From Ovoidimarina sp038744785 (GTDB taxonomy: Bacteria; Pseudomonadota; Alphaproteobacteria; Rhodobacterales; Rhodobacteraceae), in assembly GCA_038744785.1 (NCBI GenBank), contig JBCDLX010000001.1:124001-188000 (forward strand): a stretch of 64,000 nt of DNA, written 5' to 3'. Positions 16,494 to 25,098 of the stretch are shown here, in pieces. The notes under the pieces were generated by a model. That model was not told where the DNA came from and searched no databases. It saw only the letters and a list, made by a program, of their open reading frames with translations. The position numbers and the translations under genes are program-made. Every line of letters starts with the position of its first letter. Within the stretch, counting starts at the first letter, position 1.

Positions 16494-17612
16494 TCACGCG
16501 GTTTCGGCAATCTTTCTGTGGATAAGCCAGAGCGCGCCCAATCCAACGGCAGAGATTGCAACCGCCATGATCACTGGCCCGGCCAAACCCGCCCCAAGAG
16601 TTGCCGCGAACAGGGGGACCGAAAGGAACGTTCCAAGGTTCCCCATCTGTGCCAGCGCCCCGTTTCCACGCGCCCGATCAGCGGGATCAGGGTTAAGCGC
16701 GGGGATCGTTGCGAACGATCCGCCCGGAATCAGACCGATCAGTACAAAGACGAACAGGGCGAGGGGGGCCCGCAGTCCTTCAGGCAGCAATACAAGAAGG
16801 ATCAGACCCGCAATGCTTGACGCGTATCCAAATGCAGTGATCCGACCGGGGGTGATGCGGCGCGCCAACACGCCTGCTCCCATCGTGCCTATGAGGGCGG
16901 CGATTGGAAGAACGGGCCCGGTCCAGGCCCCCAAAAACCGCGGCAGAAAGGTCAACAGGCCAAGGAACGTGGCCGCGTGCCAAAGAAACCCGGCCGCCCC
17001 AGCGAAGATGCGCGGATTACGATAGATCGCAAGATGGCGCGCAATCAATCCTTCGCTGCCTTCCGCGCGCACCACCGCGCGCGGCAGAAGCGGCCAGAGA
17101 AAGACTGCCAATCCCAAAAGTCCGACCCCGTGGGCGAGGTACACTGTCGATGGTGAACCAAGCAGGGGCACAAGTACTGCGCTCAAGGCAAATCCTACGC
17201 CAAAGAAGGTGCCCCAAAGCCCCATTGCAACCGGGATGTCTCGCGGTGCGGCGACAGCCGACATCAGCGTCGGCGCGGCGACCACAAGCGCCAAATGTGC
17301 GGCACCCTCGGCCAGACGTAAGGCCATAAACACCTCGAATGGTGGCATAAGCGCCTGCAAAGCCGACAAAACCGCGCCTGCAGCCAAAGCGCCAATCAAG
17401 ACATGTCTTACACCGAGGCGGGCAACCACAACCCCCGCCGTAACCCCGAACAAGATGCCCATCACCGACTGAGCCGAAACCGCAAACGGCAGCGCGCGCG
17501 CGGGATACATCGCTTCCAGGGGCTGAAGCGTGAGTGCAACTTTGGCAAACTGCGCCGCAGCGAACAGGCCAACCAAGAAAAGAAGAAGGATCAGACGCCA
17601 ATCAGTGCGCAT
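16494..17612 (-). CDS. Major facilitator superfamily transporter
   Basis: A 372-aa integral membrane protein with about 12 hydrophobic segments and an MFS-like GVTAGVVVARLGVRHVLIG loop between helices 2 and 3 (cf. GxxxDRxGRR). It belongs to the YbfB/CynX-like short MFS proteins by appearance; substrate unknown. It is transcribed toward uvrA but ends 13 bp before the LexA box, so uvrA probably has its own promoter. Confidence 0.85.
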   Translation of the reverse strand: MRTDWRLILLLFLVGLFAAAQFAKVALTLQPLEAMYPARALPFAVSAQSVMGILFGVTAGVVVARLGVRHVLIGALAAGAVLSALQALMPPFEVFMALRLAEGAAHLALVVAAPTLMSAVAAPRDIPVAMGLWGTFFGVGFALSAVLVPLLGSPSTVYLAHGVGLLGLAVFLWPLLPRAVVRAEGSEGLIARHLAIYRNPRIFAGAAGFLWHAATFLGLLTFLPRFLGAWTGPVLPIAALIGTMGAGVLARRITPGRITAFGYASSIAGLILLVLLPEGLRAPLALFVFVLIGLIPGGSFATIPALNPDPADRARGNGALAQMGNLGTFLSVPLFAATLGAGLAGPVIMAVAISAVGLGALWLIHRKIAETA

Positions 17613-17827
17613 GCCGCCTTGTCCGCCGCGACGCGGTCCACGTCAACCTGGATCGGATGCGATCAACAATCTGTTCGAATAGCAGACTTCGTTCGGCGCC
17701 CCGCTTCCCAGCTGATCACGGGCCAGACACGTCGCGCACGCCCCTTTCAATAGCGGACCTAGACTGCGATAAACTGAAAGCGGTCTGGCGTTTGTCTGAG
17801 CGCTATCCTGTAGAGCCTGGACCACCA

Positions 17828-18817
17828 ATGTCTTTTGATGATTTCGAGAACGCACCGGCGACGCTCTGCATGATATCCGGGTGTGGCCGGTCCGGTTCCA
17901 ACCGTCTCCTCGACATTCTGGATTTCAGTGCCATGACCGCCTGTCGGAACGAACCCGATGAAATCAGGGGAGGTCGGCTCAATCAGATTGGCTACCAGTT
18001 GTTCGACACAGGCCTTGGCGCGCCAGAAGTGAAGACCCTACACAGGGCACTGATCGAGGCCGGGACTGTTCGAAGCGAACGCGACAGGTTCGACCATACG
18101 AACAAGCAGTTTCTCACATCCGCTGGCAAAGCACTGATCCCGGTTATGGCGGTCGGCAGGGTGCGCAAACTTGCGCACGCGGTTGGAATCATGAACAGCC
18201 CGGCAGAGTGGAACCTGCCAGGATTTTCCTTGAACGACGCACCTTTCCTGCCTGTTCTAAAGCTGAATTCGCGCCCGATCTGGGCCGAACAAGCTGCCAA
18301 AGCGGAACCAAACCTCCGCCTCGTTCACAATATCCGTCAGCCTTGGGATTATCTTAACTCCTGGTTCAACCGCTTTATTCTCCGGAACGACAACGTTGCG
18401 GGATCCTTCACCGAACACTTCGGGGATGTGCCCAGGGTGCTTGAATTCTTTGGGCGTGATGACGCCGATCGCCTTGGCGATCCTTCAATCCAGAACATTG
18501 TAGAAGTTGAGTTGTGGCGCTGGCGCTATACGAATGAACGGCTGATGCGCCTGGGCTCCGAACACGTGCGCTATCTCAGGGTGACCTATGGTGAGGTCGA
18601 CGAAGATGTTTTGGCCACCGCGCGCAGCCTTTATGAGTTTCTGGGTCTGCCGATCACACCGAACATCGAAACTGGCATCGCGTCGATGCGGAACAAGATC
18701 TTCCCTAACCCGCACAAGCGACGCCTGGAAGACGATGTTGTCCGTGCGGCAATGGATATCGCGTTAGCAGACTGTCCGCTGGAAACCGTCTTTCCGAACG
18801 GATTTCTGCGACACTAA
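17828..18817 (+). CDS. Sulfotransferase-like P-loop protein
   Basis: A 329-aa protein with a sulfotransferase 5'-phosphosulfate-binding loop near the N-terminus (SGCGRSGSNRLLDIL, residues 17-31). A 3'-phosphate-type segment follows in the middle (LVHNIRQPWDYLNSWFNRF), then a YLRVTYGEV block and an EFLGLPI motif. It would transfer sulfate from PAPS to an unknown acceptor such as a polysaccharide or lipid. The ATG at 17828 was chosen because similarity begins soon after; a longer frame reaches back to 17534 into antisense of the MFS gene. The gene stands alone. Confidence 0.75.
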   Translation: MSFDDFENAPATLCMISGCGRSGSNRLLDILDFSAMTACRNEPDEIRGGRLNQIGYQLFDTGLGAPEVKTLHRALIEAGTVRSERDRFDHTNKQFLTSAGKALIPVMAVGRVRKLAHAVGIMNSPAEWNLPGFSLNDAPFLPVLKLNSRPIWAEQAAKAEPNLRLVHNIRQPWDYLNSWFNRFILRNDNVAGSFTEHFGDVPRVLEFFGRDDADRLGDPSIQNIVEVELWRWRYTNERLMRLGSEHVRYLRVTYGEVDEDVLATARSLYEFLGLPITPNIETGIASMRNKIFPNPHKRRLEDDVVRAAMDIALADCPLETVFPNGFLRH

Positions 18818-18991
18818 CGACCCTGTTGAGCTTCGCCTGCGAACTGGTTCAACGGGGCATTCCGGCCTTTGGCACCATCGAGCTGCCACCCGAAACACGC
18901 AGGCGGCAAGTCCCTACGACCCACCGCGCAAAGGCGACACTCTGAAGGTCTATTGTCGGTCGCGGATGACCTGCGGGAACGCTCAGAACGC

Positions 18992-20389
18992 TTAGATGTG
19001 TATCACCCGGTCATAGGCATCCAGCACCGCTTCATGCATCGCTTCCGAAATCGTCGGATGCGGGAAGACCGTGTTCATCAGATCTTCCTCGGTCGTCTCG
19101 AGTGTGCGCCCCACAACGTAGCCCTGGATCATCTCGGTCACTTCCGCGCCAATCATATGCGCGCCAAGAAGCTCGCCCGTCTTTGCATCAAAAACGGTCT
19201 TGATCATGCCCTCGGGTTCCCCAAGTGCAATAGCCTTGCCGTTGCCGATAAATGGGAAGCGGCCAACCTTGACGTCGTATCCAAGCTCTTTCGCCTTCGC
19301 TTCGGAGTAGCCGACCGAGGCGACCTGCGGATGGCAATAAGTGCACCCGGCGATGGTCTCGGGCTTAACTGCGTGGACGTGGTTCTTGCCCGCGACAAGC
19401 TCGGCAACCATCACGCCCTCATGGCTGGCTTTATGGGCAAGCCAAGGCGCACCGGCAATGTCACCGATCGCATAGAGGCCTTCGACCCCAGTCCGGCAGA
19501 ATTCATCGGTCACCACATGCGTGCGGTCGACCTTCACGCCCAGCGCTTCAAGCCCCAGCCCTTCCACATTTCCGACAATTCCGACCGCCGAAATGACCGT
19601 ATCGAACTCAACCTTTTCAGTTTTTCCACCTGCCTCAATATGCGCGGTCACCTTGCCCTTCCCGCGGTCAAGCTGTTTCACCATGGTCTTCTCCATGATC
19701 TTCATTCCCTGTTTCGCGAAGGCTTTCTTTGCGAACGCGCTGATCTCGGCATCCTCGACGGGCAAGATCCGGTCCATCACTTCGACCACTGTCGTGTCGG
19801 CGCCCAACGTGTTGTAAAAACTTGCGAATTCGATCCCGATTGCGCCGGATCCGATAACGAGCAGCTTCTTGGGCATTCGGGGCGGCATTAGCGCGTGCTT
19901 GTAGGTCCAGACGAGGTCGCCGTCGGCCTCGAGCCCTGGAAGTTCGCGCGCGCGGGCGCCGGTGGCGAGAATGATGTTCTTGGCGCTCAGCTCCTCGGTG
20001 CCCTTGTCGGTCTTGACGCTGACCTTGCCTTTGGCGGGCAGGCTCGCCTCGCCCATGAAGGTCTCAACCTTGTTTTTCTTCATCAGGTGGCCGACGCCGG
20101 AGTTCAACTGTTTCGCCACGCCGCGTGATCGCTTGACCACAGCATCCAGGTCGTACCCAATTCCTTCAGCTTTCAGCCCGAACTCCTTCGCACGGTGCAT
20201 CAGGTGGAACACCTCGGAAGACCGAAGCATTGCCTTTGTCGGAATGCAGCCCCAATTCAAGCAGATACCGCCCATATGTTCGCGTTCCACGATCGCGGCC
20301 TTCAGCCCAAGTTGGGCGGCGCGGATCGCAGCAACATAGCCCCCGGGGCCCGCCCCAATCACGATCAGGTCGAAGGTTTTGGCAGCCAT
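18992..20389 (-). CDS. lpd: Dihydrolipoyl dehydrogenase (E3)
   Basis: Lpd (465 aa), the FAD/NAD flavoprotein that reoxidises lipoyl groups of pyruvate and 2-oxoglutarate dehydrogenases and the glycine cleavage system. FAD-binding GAGPGGYVAA, redox disulfide GICLNWGCIPTK, NAD-binding GSGAIGIEFASF, second FAD motif YAIGDIAGAPWLAHKA and the C-terminal HPTISEAMHEA base motif are all present. The ATG at 20389 is preceded by GAGGAG at 6 bases, so it is preferred to an ATG six codons upstream. No E1/E2 genes adjoin. Confidence 0.96.
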   Translation of the reverse strand: MAAKTFDLIVIGAGPGGYVAAIRAAQLGLKAAIVEREHMGGICLNWGCIPTKAMLRSSEVFHLMHRAKEFGLKAEGIGYDLDAVVKRSRGVAKQLNSGVGHLMKKNKVETFMGEASLPAKGKVSVKTDKGTEELSAKNIILATGARARELPGLEADGDLVWTYKHALMPPRMPKKLLVIGSGAIGIEFASFYNTLGADTTVVEVMDRILPVEDAEISAFAKKAFAKQGMKIMEKTMVKQLDRGKGKVTAHIEAGGKTEKVEFDTVISAVGIVGNVEGLGLEALGVKVDRTHVVTDEFCRTGVEGLYAIGDIAGAPWLAHKASHEGVMVAELVAGKNHVHAVKPETIAGCTYCHPQVASVGYSEAKAKELGYDVKVGRFPFIGNGKAIALGEPEGMIKTVFDAKTGELLGAHMIGAEVTEMIQGYVVGRTLETTEEDLMNTVFPHPTISEAMHEAVLDAYDRVIHI

Positions 20390-20574
20390 GTCGGTCTCCT
20401 CGGGCACGATGGTTTGACGTTAAACTATCTGCCACAGGCCGAACGAATTGTCACCCGCCCGGCAATGCCGTTTGGGAAACGCCGCTAATCGCATTCCGCA
20501 TGGCTGATGGGCATTCCAATCCTCTCTAGTTGGGTTCTCGCGCCGCTGCCTTCGTAACTATCTGAGAATTGGAA

Positions 20575-20598
20575 GGGGCGATCCAGATGGACCGCCCC
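20575..20598 (-). terminator. Stem-loop downstream of the DUF4242 gene
   Basis: On the minus strand a 24-base sequence folds into an 11-bp stem (one G-T pair) with a 2-base loop, arms beginning GGGGCG and ending CGCCCC. It lies 22 bp after the DUF4242 stop. The following CTTCCAATTC is only weakly U-rich, so terminator strength is uncertain. Confidence 0.45.
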
Positions 20599-20620
20599 TG
20601 CACACGCCTTGCGCGATTCC

Positions 20621-20902
20621 TCAATTGTTCGCGGTCAGCGGATCAATGATCTGCGGAACTTCAGTGATTGCGCCGGCCGGTATTCCGCTTAGTTCCGAGT
20701 GTTTGCGGATCGTTTCTTCGCTGTCAGCCAGATAGACGCAGAACGTCTTGTCGCCAGCCAAGTAGCTGTGCTGCCACTGAATACCGTTACCGATCTCGTC
20801 CAGAGCCTTGTTGGATGCGCGCGCGGCGCCACAAAGCTCGGTCAAGGACATCGCTCCGATCCCAGGAATCTCGCGTTCAATAATAAAGCGTTTCATTGTC
20901 AT
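20621..20902 (-). CDS. DUF4242 small protein
   Basis: A 93-aa protein of the DUF4242 (SCO4226-like, possibly nickel-binding) family. It begins MTMKRFIIEREIPGIGAMS and has a typical WQHSYLAGDKTFCVYLADSEE core and an IRKHSELSGIPA end. These form a ferredoxin-like alpha/beta fold and may bind metal. GGAGGG stands 4 bases before the ATG at 20902. It diverges from a LysR regulator across 137 bp, so it is probably that regulator's target. The function is not established. Confidence 0.8.
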   Translation of the reverse strand: MTMKRFIIEREIPGIGAMSLTELCGAARASNKALDEIGNGIQWQHSYLAGDKTFCVYLADSEETIRKHSELSGIPAGAITEVPQIIDPLTANN

Positions 20903-20980
20903 ACTTCCCTCCGTCAAATGCCGTGACCCAAGGATGACGGGTCCGAACCTGAACGCCTAACTCAATTTTCTTTGCGTCAT

Positions 20981-21036
20981 TAAAGATCAGCTTTTGCTTT
21001 CACATAGATTTTTGGCTAAATGAAAGGTAATCTTTA
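20981..21036. promoter_or_regulatory. Inverted repeats in the DUF4242/LysR divergent region
   Basis: TAAAGAT (20981-20987) pairs perfectly with ATCTTTA (21030-21036). Inside, CTTTCA (20997-21002) pairs with TGAAAG (21021-21026). The stretch is markedly AT-rich compared with its surroundings and ends 4 bp before the LysR ATG. It is a plausible LysR operator overlapping both promoters. Confidence 0.4.
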
Positions 21037-21039
21037 GGA

Positions 21040-21981
21040 ATGGCCGTCACAACCCACCTGCGCGCGCTTCAAGCGCTCGACATTGCGCTCCGTCACGGGT
21101 CGCTAACAGACGCCGCGCGGGAGCTTGGTATCTCGCCCGCCGCGGTCGGGCAGCGGATTCGCGGACTGGAAGACTATCTTGGGACCGAGCTGTTGCTGCG
21201 GGGACGGTCCGGTCTTCGGCCGACACGCGAAATGGAAGCGGCGCTGGACGACCTGCGCACCGCCTTTGCCGCGCTCGACCGGGTCACGGACAAGCTTGAT
21301 TTTCAGAGAGTGACAGAGATCCACATTGTAGCCGAACCTGACTGGGCGGAACTGTGGCTCCTGCCCCGTCTTGTTGCCTTCCGTGAAGAAAACCCAAACA
21401 TTCTGTTTTGTATCAATGGCGAGGGCGACGTTCCGATGCGCCTTGGTGCGCCCGACCTGCGCGTCGAATATGGCGGCGGCGAAGGTGAGGCGCTTTACAC
21501 CGACGTGCTTGCCCCGATCACCAGTCCCGACAACGTTCGACGCCTGTCGGACTGGCATCCCGACTTAGGGATGGAAGGGATGCCGCTTCTGCATCTCGAA
21601 GACCATCGCAGTGCGGGCGATCGGCCTGGCTGGGTTGCGTGGTTCGACACCTTTGGGCATCGTCGCGAGGGTCCTGATCGCGGCCCTTACTACCGGCACG
21701 CCAGGCTTGCGCTCGAGGCGGTACGCGAAAATGTCGGTTTCCTTTTGTGCGGCTTGTCGCTGGCGACACGCGACATTGCGCGGGGAAGCATCGTGCTTCC
21801 CTTACCGCGCGAACAACACCTTGTTGCACCCAGGCCTTACCGCCTGTCGATCCGGCGCGACGCACTTGCGAGGCCCCAAACGCGTGTATTTGTCGATTGG
21901 ATGAAGGCCGAAGTCGCCGCGACCGTAGCCGAGGTTGATCATCTCGTAGGCACGAGCCCTACCCGCCGAGGATCGCCTTGA
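21040..21981 (+). CDS. LysR-family transcriptional regulator
   Basis: A 313-aa LTTR. Winged helix-turn-helix at about 8-66 (ALDIALRHGSLTDAARELGI, then AVGQRIRGLEDYLG), followed by a GcvA-like periplasmic-binding-type effector domain. It lacks the long SxT... linker typical of larger LTTRs but is of normal length. It diverges from the DUF4242 gene, its likely target. Its 3' end overlaps the convergent transglycosylase gene by 23 bp. Confidence 0.88.
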   Translation: MAVTTHLRALQALDIALRHGSLTDAARELGISPAAVGQRIRGLEDYLGTELLLRGRSGLRPTREMEAALDDLRTAFAALDRVTDKLDFQRVTEIHIVAEPDWAELWLLPRLVAFREENPNILFCINGEGDVPMRLGAPDLRVEYGGGEGEALYTDVLAPITSPDNVRRLSDWHPDLGMEGMPLLHLEDHRSAGDRPGWVAWFDTFGHRREGPDRGPYYRHARLALEAVRENVGFLLCGLSLATRDIARGSIVLPLPREQHLVAPRPYRLSIRRDALARPQTRVFVDWMKAEVAATVAEVDHLVGTSPTRRGSP

Positions 21982-22552
21982 CGTAGCCTTGCGTTTCGCG
22001 GAAAGGTGGTACCCCGTTGTGACGCGCCACAGCCTCTGGCCCTGCGTTGTAGGCAGCAAGCGCCAGCTTCCACGATCTAAACCGAACGTATTGTTCCCGT
22101 AGATAGCGCGCGCCACCTTCCAGGTTCTGGGCCGGATCGTCTGGGTCTACGCGCAGATAGCGTGCGGTCGCAGGCATCAACTGCGCAAGTCCACGCGCCC
22201 CCTTGTGGGACACCGCCCGAGGATTCCAGCCCGACTCTTGCTGCACAAGCCGCAAGAACAGGTCCTCAGGGATATTGTGCTTCCGCGCGGCACGTTTGGC
22301 GAGGTTCAAATACTCGCCACGGTAGCGCCCATCATAGCGCGGCAGAACCGGCGCTCGCCCGGGGATGTTGTATTCAGGCTGAAGACGAACCGAAGAGGCG
22401 TACTGGCTGGCAGCTCGATTATCCAATACGCGCGTCTGGTTCTTGAAAATCTTGGCCCGGTTCTTCGACGAAACGCTAAGGGTTTCGGCCATCACCCCTG
22501 TCGCCCCAATAGAAAGCCCCGCCAAAACGGCGACAACACCTGCAAATCGCAT
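21959..22552 (-). CDS. Secreted lytic transglycosylase (SLT domain)
   Basis: A 197-aa exported protein with a signal peptide (MRFAGVVAVLAGLSIGATGVMAE). The Slt70-type domain is at about 85-195: catalytic Glu in VQQESGWNP, then GARGLAQLMPATARYL and LAAYNAGPEAV. It cleaves peptidoglycan strands with 1,6-anhydro product. GAGG stands 6 bases before the ATG at 22552; the longer in-frame extension runs into ssb antisense and is rejected. Convergent with the LysR gene and divergent from ssb. Confidence 0.9.
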   Translation of the reverse strand: MRFAGVVAVLAGLSIGATGVMAETLSVSSKNRAKIFKNQTRVLDNRAASQYASSVRLQPEYNIPGRAPVLPRYDGRYRGEYLNLAKRAARKHNIPEDLFLRLVQQESGWNPRAVSHKGARGLAQLMPATARYLRVDPDDPAQNLEGGARYLREQYVRFRSWKLALAAYNAGPEAVARHNGVPPFRETQGYVKAILGG

Positions 22553-22634
22553 CTCGACCCTCAATCCGTTCTGCACACAATAAGGGCAAATGCCCTCAGT
22601 TCCAATAGTGCGTGATTCACGCGTTGTTAACTGT

Positions 22635-22649
22635 GTTCGCCAAATGTAC
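22635..22649 (+). promoter_or_regulatory. Imperfect LexA-like box before ssb
   Basis: GTTC-GCCAAAT-GTAC matches GTTC-N7-GTTC with one mismatch and lies 39 bp before the ssb ATG. ssb is SOS-controlled in many bacteria. The mismatch keeps this tentative. Confidence 0.4.
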
Positions 22650-22687
22650 GGTCGCCGGAACCAGCGGAATCGATGGAGGCGGACGAT

Positions 22688-23158
22688 ATGGCAGGCTCGG
22701 TGAACAAGGTCATCCTTGTGGGCAATCTGGGACGCGACCCCGAAGTGCGGACGTTCCAAAACGGCGGAAAGGTCTGCAACCTGCGTATCGCCACTTCGGA
22801 ACGCTGGAAGGACCGAAACACTGGCGAACAGCGCGAGCGGACCGAATGGCATTCGGTCGCCATCTTCTCTGAACCACTGGCTCGAACCGCCGAGCAGTAT
22901 TTGCGTAAAGGGTCCAAGGTCTATCTGGAAGGCCAACTTGAAACCCGCAAATGGCAGGACCAGTCCGGACAGGACCGGTATTCGACCGAGGTTGTGCTGC
23001 GTCCATACACTTCGACGATGGTGATGCTAGATGGTCGCGGCGGCGGTGAGGGTGGCGGCTACGGTGGCGGCGGCGGATATTCGGACGACCAATCGCGTGG
23101 CAGCGGCTACTCAAGCCCGGCCCCGGCTGGCGATATGGACGACGAGATCCCGTTCTAG
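22688..23158 (+). CDS. ssb: Single-stranded DNA-binding protein
   Basis: A 156-aa SSB. OB-fold at about 1-110 (GSVNKVILVGNLGRDPEVR, ERTEWHSVAIFSEPLA, YLEGQLETRKWQD), a Gly-rich disordered linker (repeated GGGEGGGYGGGGGY) and the acidic tip DMDDEIPF that binds repair and replication partners. The ATG at 22688 has GGAGG 8 bases upstream and is preferred to an ATG five codons earlier. It diverges from the transglycosylase gene. Confidence 0.97.
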   Translation: MAGSVNKVILVGNLGRDPEVRTFQNGGKVCNLRIATSERWKDRNTGEQRERTEWHSVAIFSEPLARTAEQYLRKGSKVYLEGQLETRKWQDQSGQDRYSTEVVLRPYTSTMVMLDGRGGGEGGGYGGGGGYSDDQSRGSGYSSPAPAGDMDDEIPF

Positions 23159-23164
23159 GCATCG

Positions 23165-24283
23165 TCAGTGCCGCTGGGAAAGCGCCTCCCTTAGAACATC
23201 GAGGACCGCGTCGCGCGGAACGTCGTCGGCTACAAACGCCTGGCCAATTCCGCGCGACAGAATAAACCGCAGGCGCCCATCGATCACCTTTTTGTCCTGG
23301 GCCATCAGGTCCAAAAGAGCTTCGGCCTGCGGCAAATCCCCAGGTATATCTGACAGGTCGGTCTTCATGCCCATCGCTTTAAGGTGCGCGCGCACCCGTG
23401 ACGGATCCTCCTGCGCACACAAGCCAAGGTGTGACGACAGCTCGAACGCCAGGGCACAACCAACCGCGACGCCTTCACCATGAAGAAGCCGATCAGAATA
23501 TCCGGTCGCGGCCTCTAACGCGTGGCAAAACGTGTGGCCAAGGTTCAAAAGCGCCCGATCCCCCGTCTCGGTTTCATCGCGGGCGACGATTTCGGCTTTC
23601 ATCTCAACCGACCGCCGAACCGCCGTTAGCCGAGCCTCGACGTCGCCTTGGGCAAGCGCCGCGCCATGGGTTTCCAGCCACTCAAAAAATGCCGCATCGC
23701 CAAATAGCCCGTATTTGACGACCTCGCCGTAACCCGCCAGAAGATCGCGCGGCGGCAGAGTGGCAAGCACGTCGATATCTGCCAAAACGAGCGACGGTTG
23801 ATGAAAGGAACCGATCAAGTTCTTGCCCTGCGCAGAGTTGATCCCCGTTTTGCCACCGACCGAACTGTCGACCTGCGCGAGAAGCGACGTCGGGATTTGC
23901 ACGAACCGGACGCCGCGCCGCAATACGGCCGCAGCGAACCCGGCAAGATCGCCGATCACACCGCCCCCGAGTGCGACAACCACATCGCGCCGTTCAATCC
24001 GTTCTGACAAAAGCCACTCGACCGCGCGACTGAACTCTGGCCAACCCTTTGTGGCTTCGCCAGATGGCAAGGTAAGCGCGCTGCACTCGATACCCTGTTT
24101 CTCGCAAGCATCCAGAAAGGCAGGCAAGTGCAAAGACCCCACATGGGTGTCGGTCAGGACCGCAACCCGCGGTCGGGCAAGAATCGGGGCAATCTCGGCC
24201 CCGACCTGCGTTAACAGATCAGGTCCGATCCGCACATCGTAGGACCGCGCACCAAGTTCCACATGCACGGTTTCCGTCGTCAC
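23165..24283 (-). CDS. aroB: 3-dehydroquinate synthase
   Basis: AroB (372 aa) converts DAHP to 3-dehydroquinate, step 2 of the shikimate pathway, using NAD and zinc. Recognisable: GGGVIGDLAGFAAA, the QIPTSLLAQVDSSVGGKTGIN block, and metal-binding GHTFCHALEAATGY and LHGEGVAVG. The start is GTG at 24283, overlapping the aroK stop as GTGA, so the two genes are translationally coupled. Confidence 0.96.
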   Translation of the reverse strand: MTTETVHVELGARSYDVRIGPDLLTQVGAEIAPILARPRVAVLTDTHVGSLHLPAFLDACEKQGIECSALTLPSGEATKGWPEFSRAVEWLLSERIERRDVVVALGGGVIGDLAGFAAAVLRRGVRFVQIPTSLLAQVDSSVGGKTGINSAQGKNLIGSFHQPSLVLADIDVLATLPPRDLLAGYGEVVKYGLFGDAAFFEWLETHGAALAQGDVEARLTAVRRSVEMKAEIVARDETETGDRALLNLGHTFCHALEAATGYSDRLLHGEGVAVGCALAFELSSHLGLCAQEDPSRVRAHLKAMGMKTDLSDIPGDLPQAEALLDLMAQDKKVIDGRLRFILSRGIGQAFVADDVPRDAVLDVLREALSQRH

Positions 24284-24828
24284 GCCGTTTTCTCCAGTAC
24301 GTCCGGGCGTGTCAAAAGCGCCTCGATCACCCGTTCCGCCATTTGCGCGATGGAATAGTCGAGCTGCGCATCCACGACAAGCGCCGCCTCGGCATAAGCT
24401 GGAACGCGCGACTTAAGCAGTGCCGCAAGCGTACCGTAGGGATCGGAGGTCCGTAGAAGCGGCCGCGTATCTTTGTGACGCACGCGCGCCCAGAGAACAT
24501 CAAGATCGGCCCGCAGCCAGACTGCCACGCCGCGCTGAGCGATAAGGGCCCTGTTGTCCGCATTCAGAAACGCACCGCCGCCAGTCGATAGGATCGCACG
24601 CTCTTCTTCCAAGAGCCGGGCAATCACCTGTGCTTCCTTTCGACGGAAGAATGCCTCTCCGTCGCGTGCGAATATCTCCGGGATCGACATATTGGCAGCC
24701 GCGACAATCTCAGTGTCACTGTCGAGAAAGGGAACATTCAGCTTCCGCGCCACCGCCTGACCGATCGCAGTCTTTCCGGCACCCATCATGCCAACCATCG
24801 CGACTGTCTTGTGCAGACAATAGCTCAC
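24280..24828 (-). CDS. aroK: Shikimate kinase
   Basis: AroK (about 182 aa) phosphorylates shikimate at O3. It has the P-loop GMMGAGKTAIG, the FLDSDTEIV shikimate-binding Asp, the STGGGAFL loop, and RPLLRTSDP in the lid. A GTG at 24828 with GGAGG 10 bases upstream gives a normal-length protein; an ATG at 24894 would add 22 residues of basic sequence and is less likely. Coupled to aroB. Confidence 0.94.
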   Translation of the reverse strand: MSYCLHKTVAMVGMMGAGKTAIGQAVARKLNVPFLDSDTEIVAAANMSIPEIFARDGEAFFRRKEAQVIARLLEEERAILSTGGGAFLNADNRALIAQRGVAVWLRADLDVLWARVRHKDTRPLLRTSDPYGTLAALLKSRVPAYAEAALVVDAQLDYSIAQMAERVIEALLTRPDVLEKTA

Positions 24829-24963
24829 TGCGACCCTACCTCCCCTTTTTCGCGGTTTTCCGCCTGAATGGCGTGATCTTGAGGAAAAGACCACATATAA
24901 TCGTGGAATACCCGTCGACAGACGCGGGGAAGCCCAATGAGGCGAGGCAGAGAGGCGACGCGC

Positions 24964-25098
24964 ATGATCCGTTTCCTAAAGGTTCTAGGGGTGCTTATTG
25001 TACTGGCCGTGATTGGTTTGGTCGGTTTTGCTTACCTTGGCGATCTTACACCCGAGCAGGATGACCGCTCGGTCCCGGTGGAGCTGGATGAAGGCTAG
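24964..25098 (+). CDS. Small single-pass membrane protein (44 aa)
   Basis: ATG 24964 to TAG 25096-25098 encodes 44 residues: MIRFLKVLGVLIVLAVIGLV as a membrane helix, then GFAYLGDLTPEQDD and an acidic tail. The reading frame shows a sensible topology, and its end overlaps the next gene's start by 11 bp, as in a coupled operon. No function is known to me. It precedes a secreted protein and xerD. Confidence 0.6.
   Translation: MIRFLKVLGVLIVLAVIGLVGFAYLGDLTPEQDDRSVPVELDEG

Noticed and set aside
18820..18860. Terminator after the sulfotransferase gene
   Set aside because: An imperfect CCCTGTTGA/TTCAACGGGG pairing exists but has bulges and no T-run.
18869..19891. 340-codon frame opposite lpd
   Set aside because: The sense strand encodes an unmistakable dihydrolipoyl dehydrogenase; the frame is its shadow.
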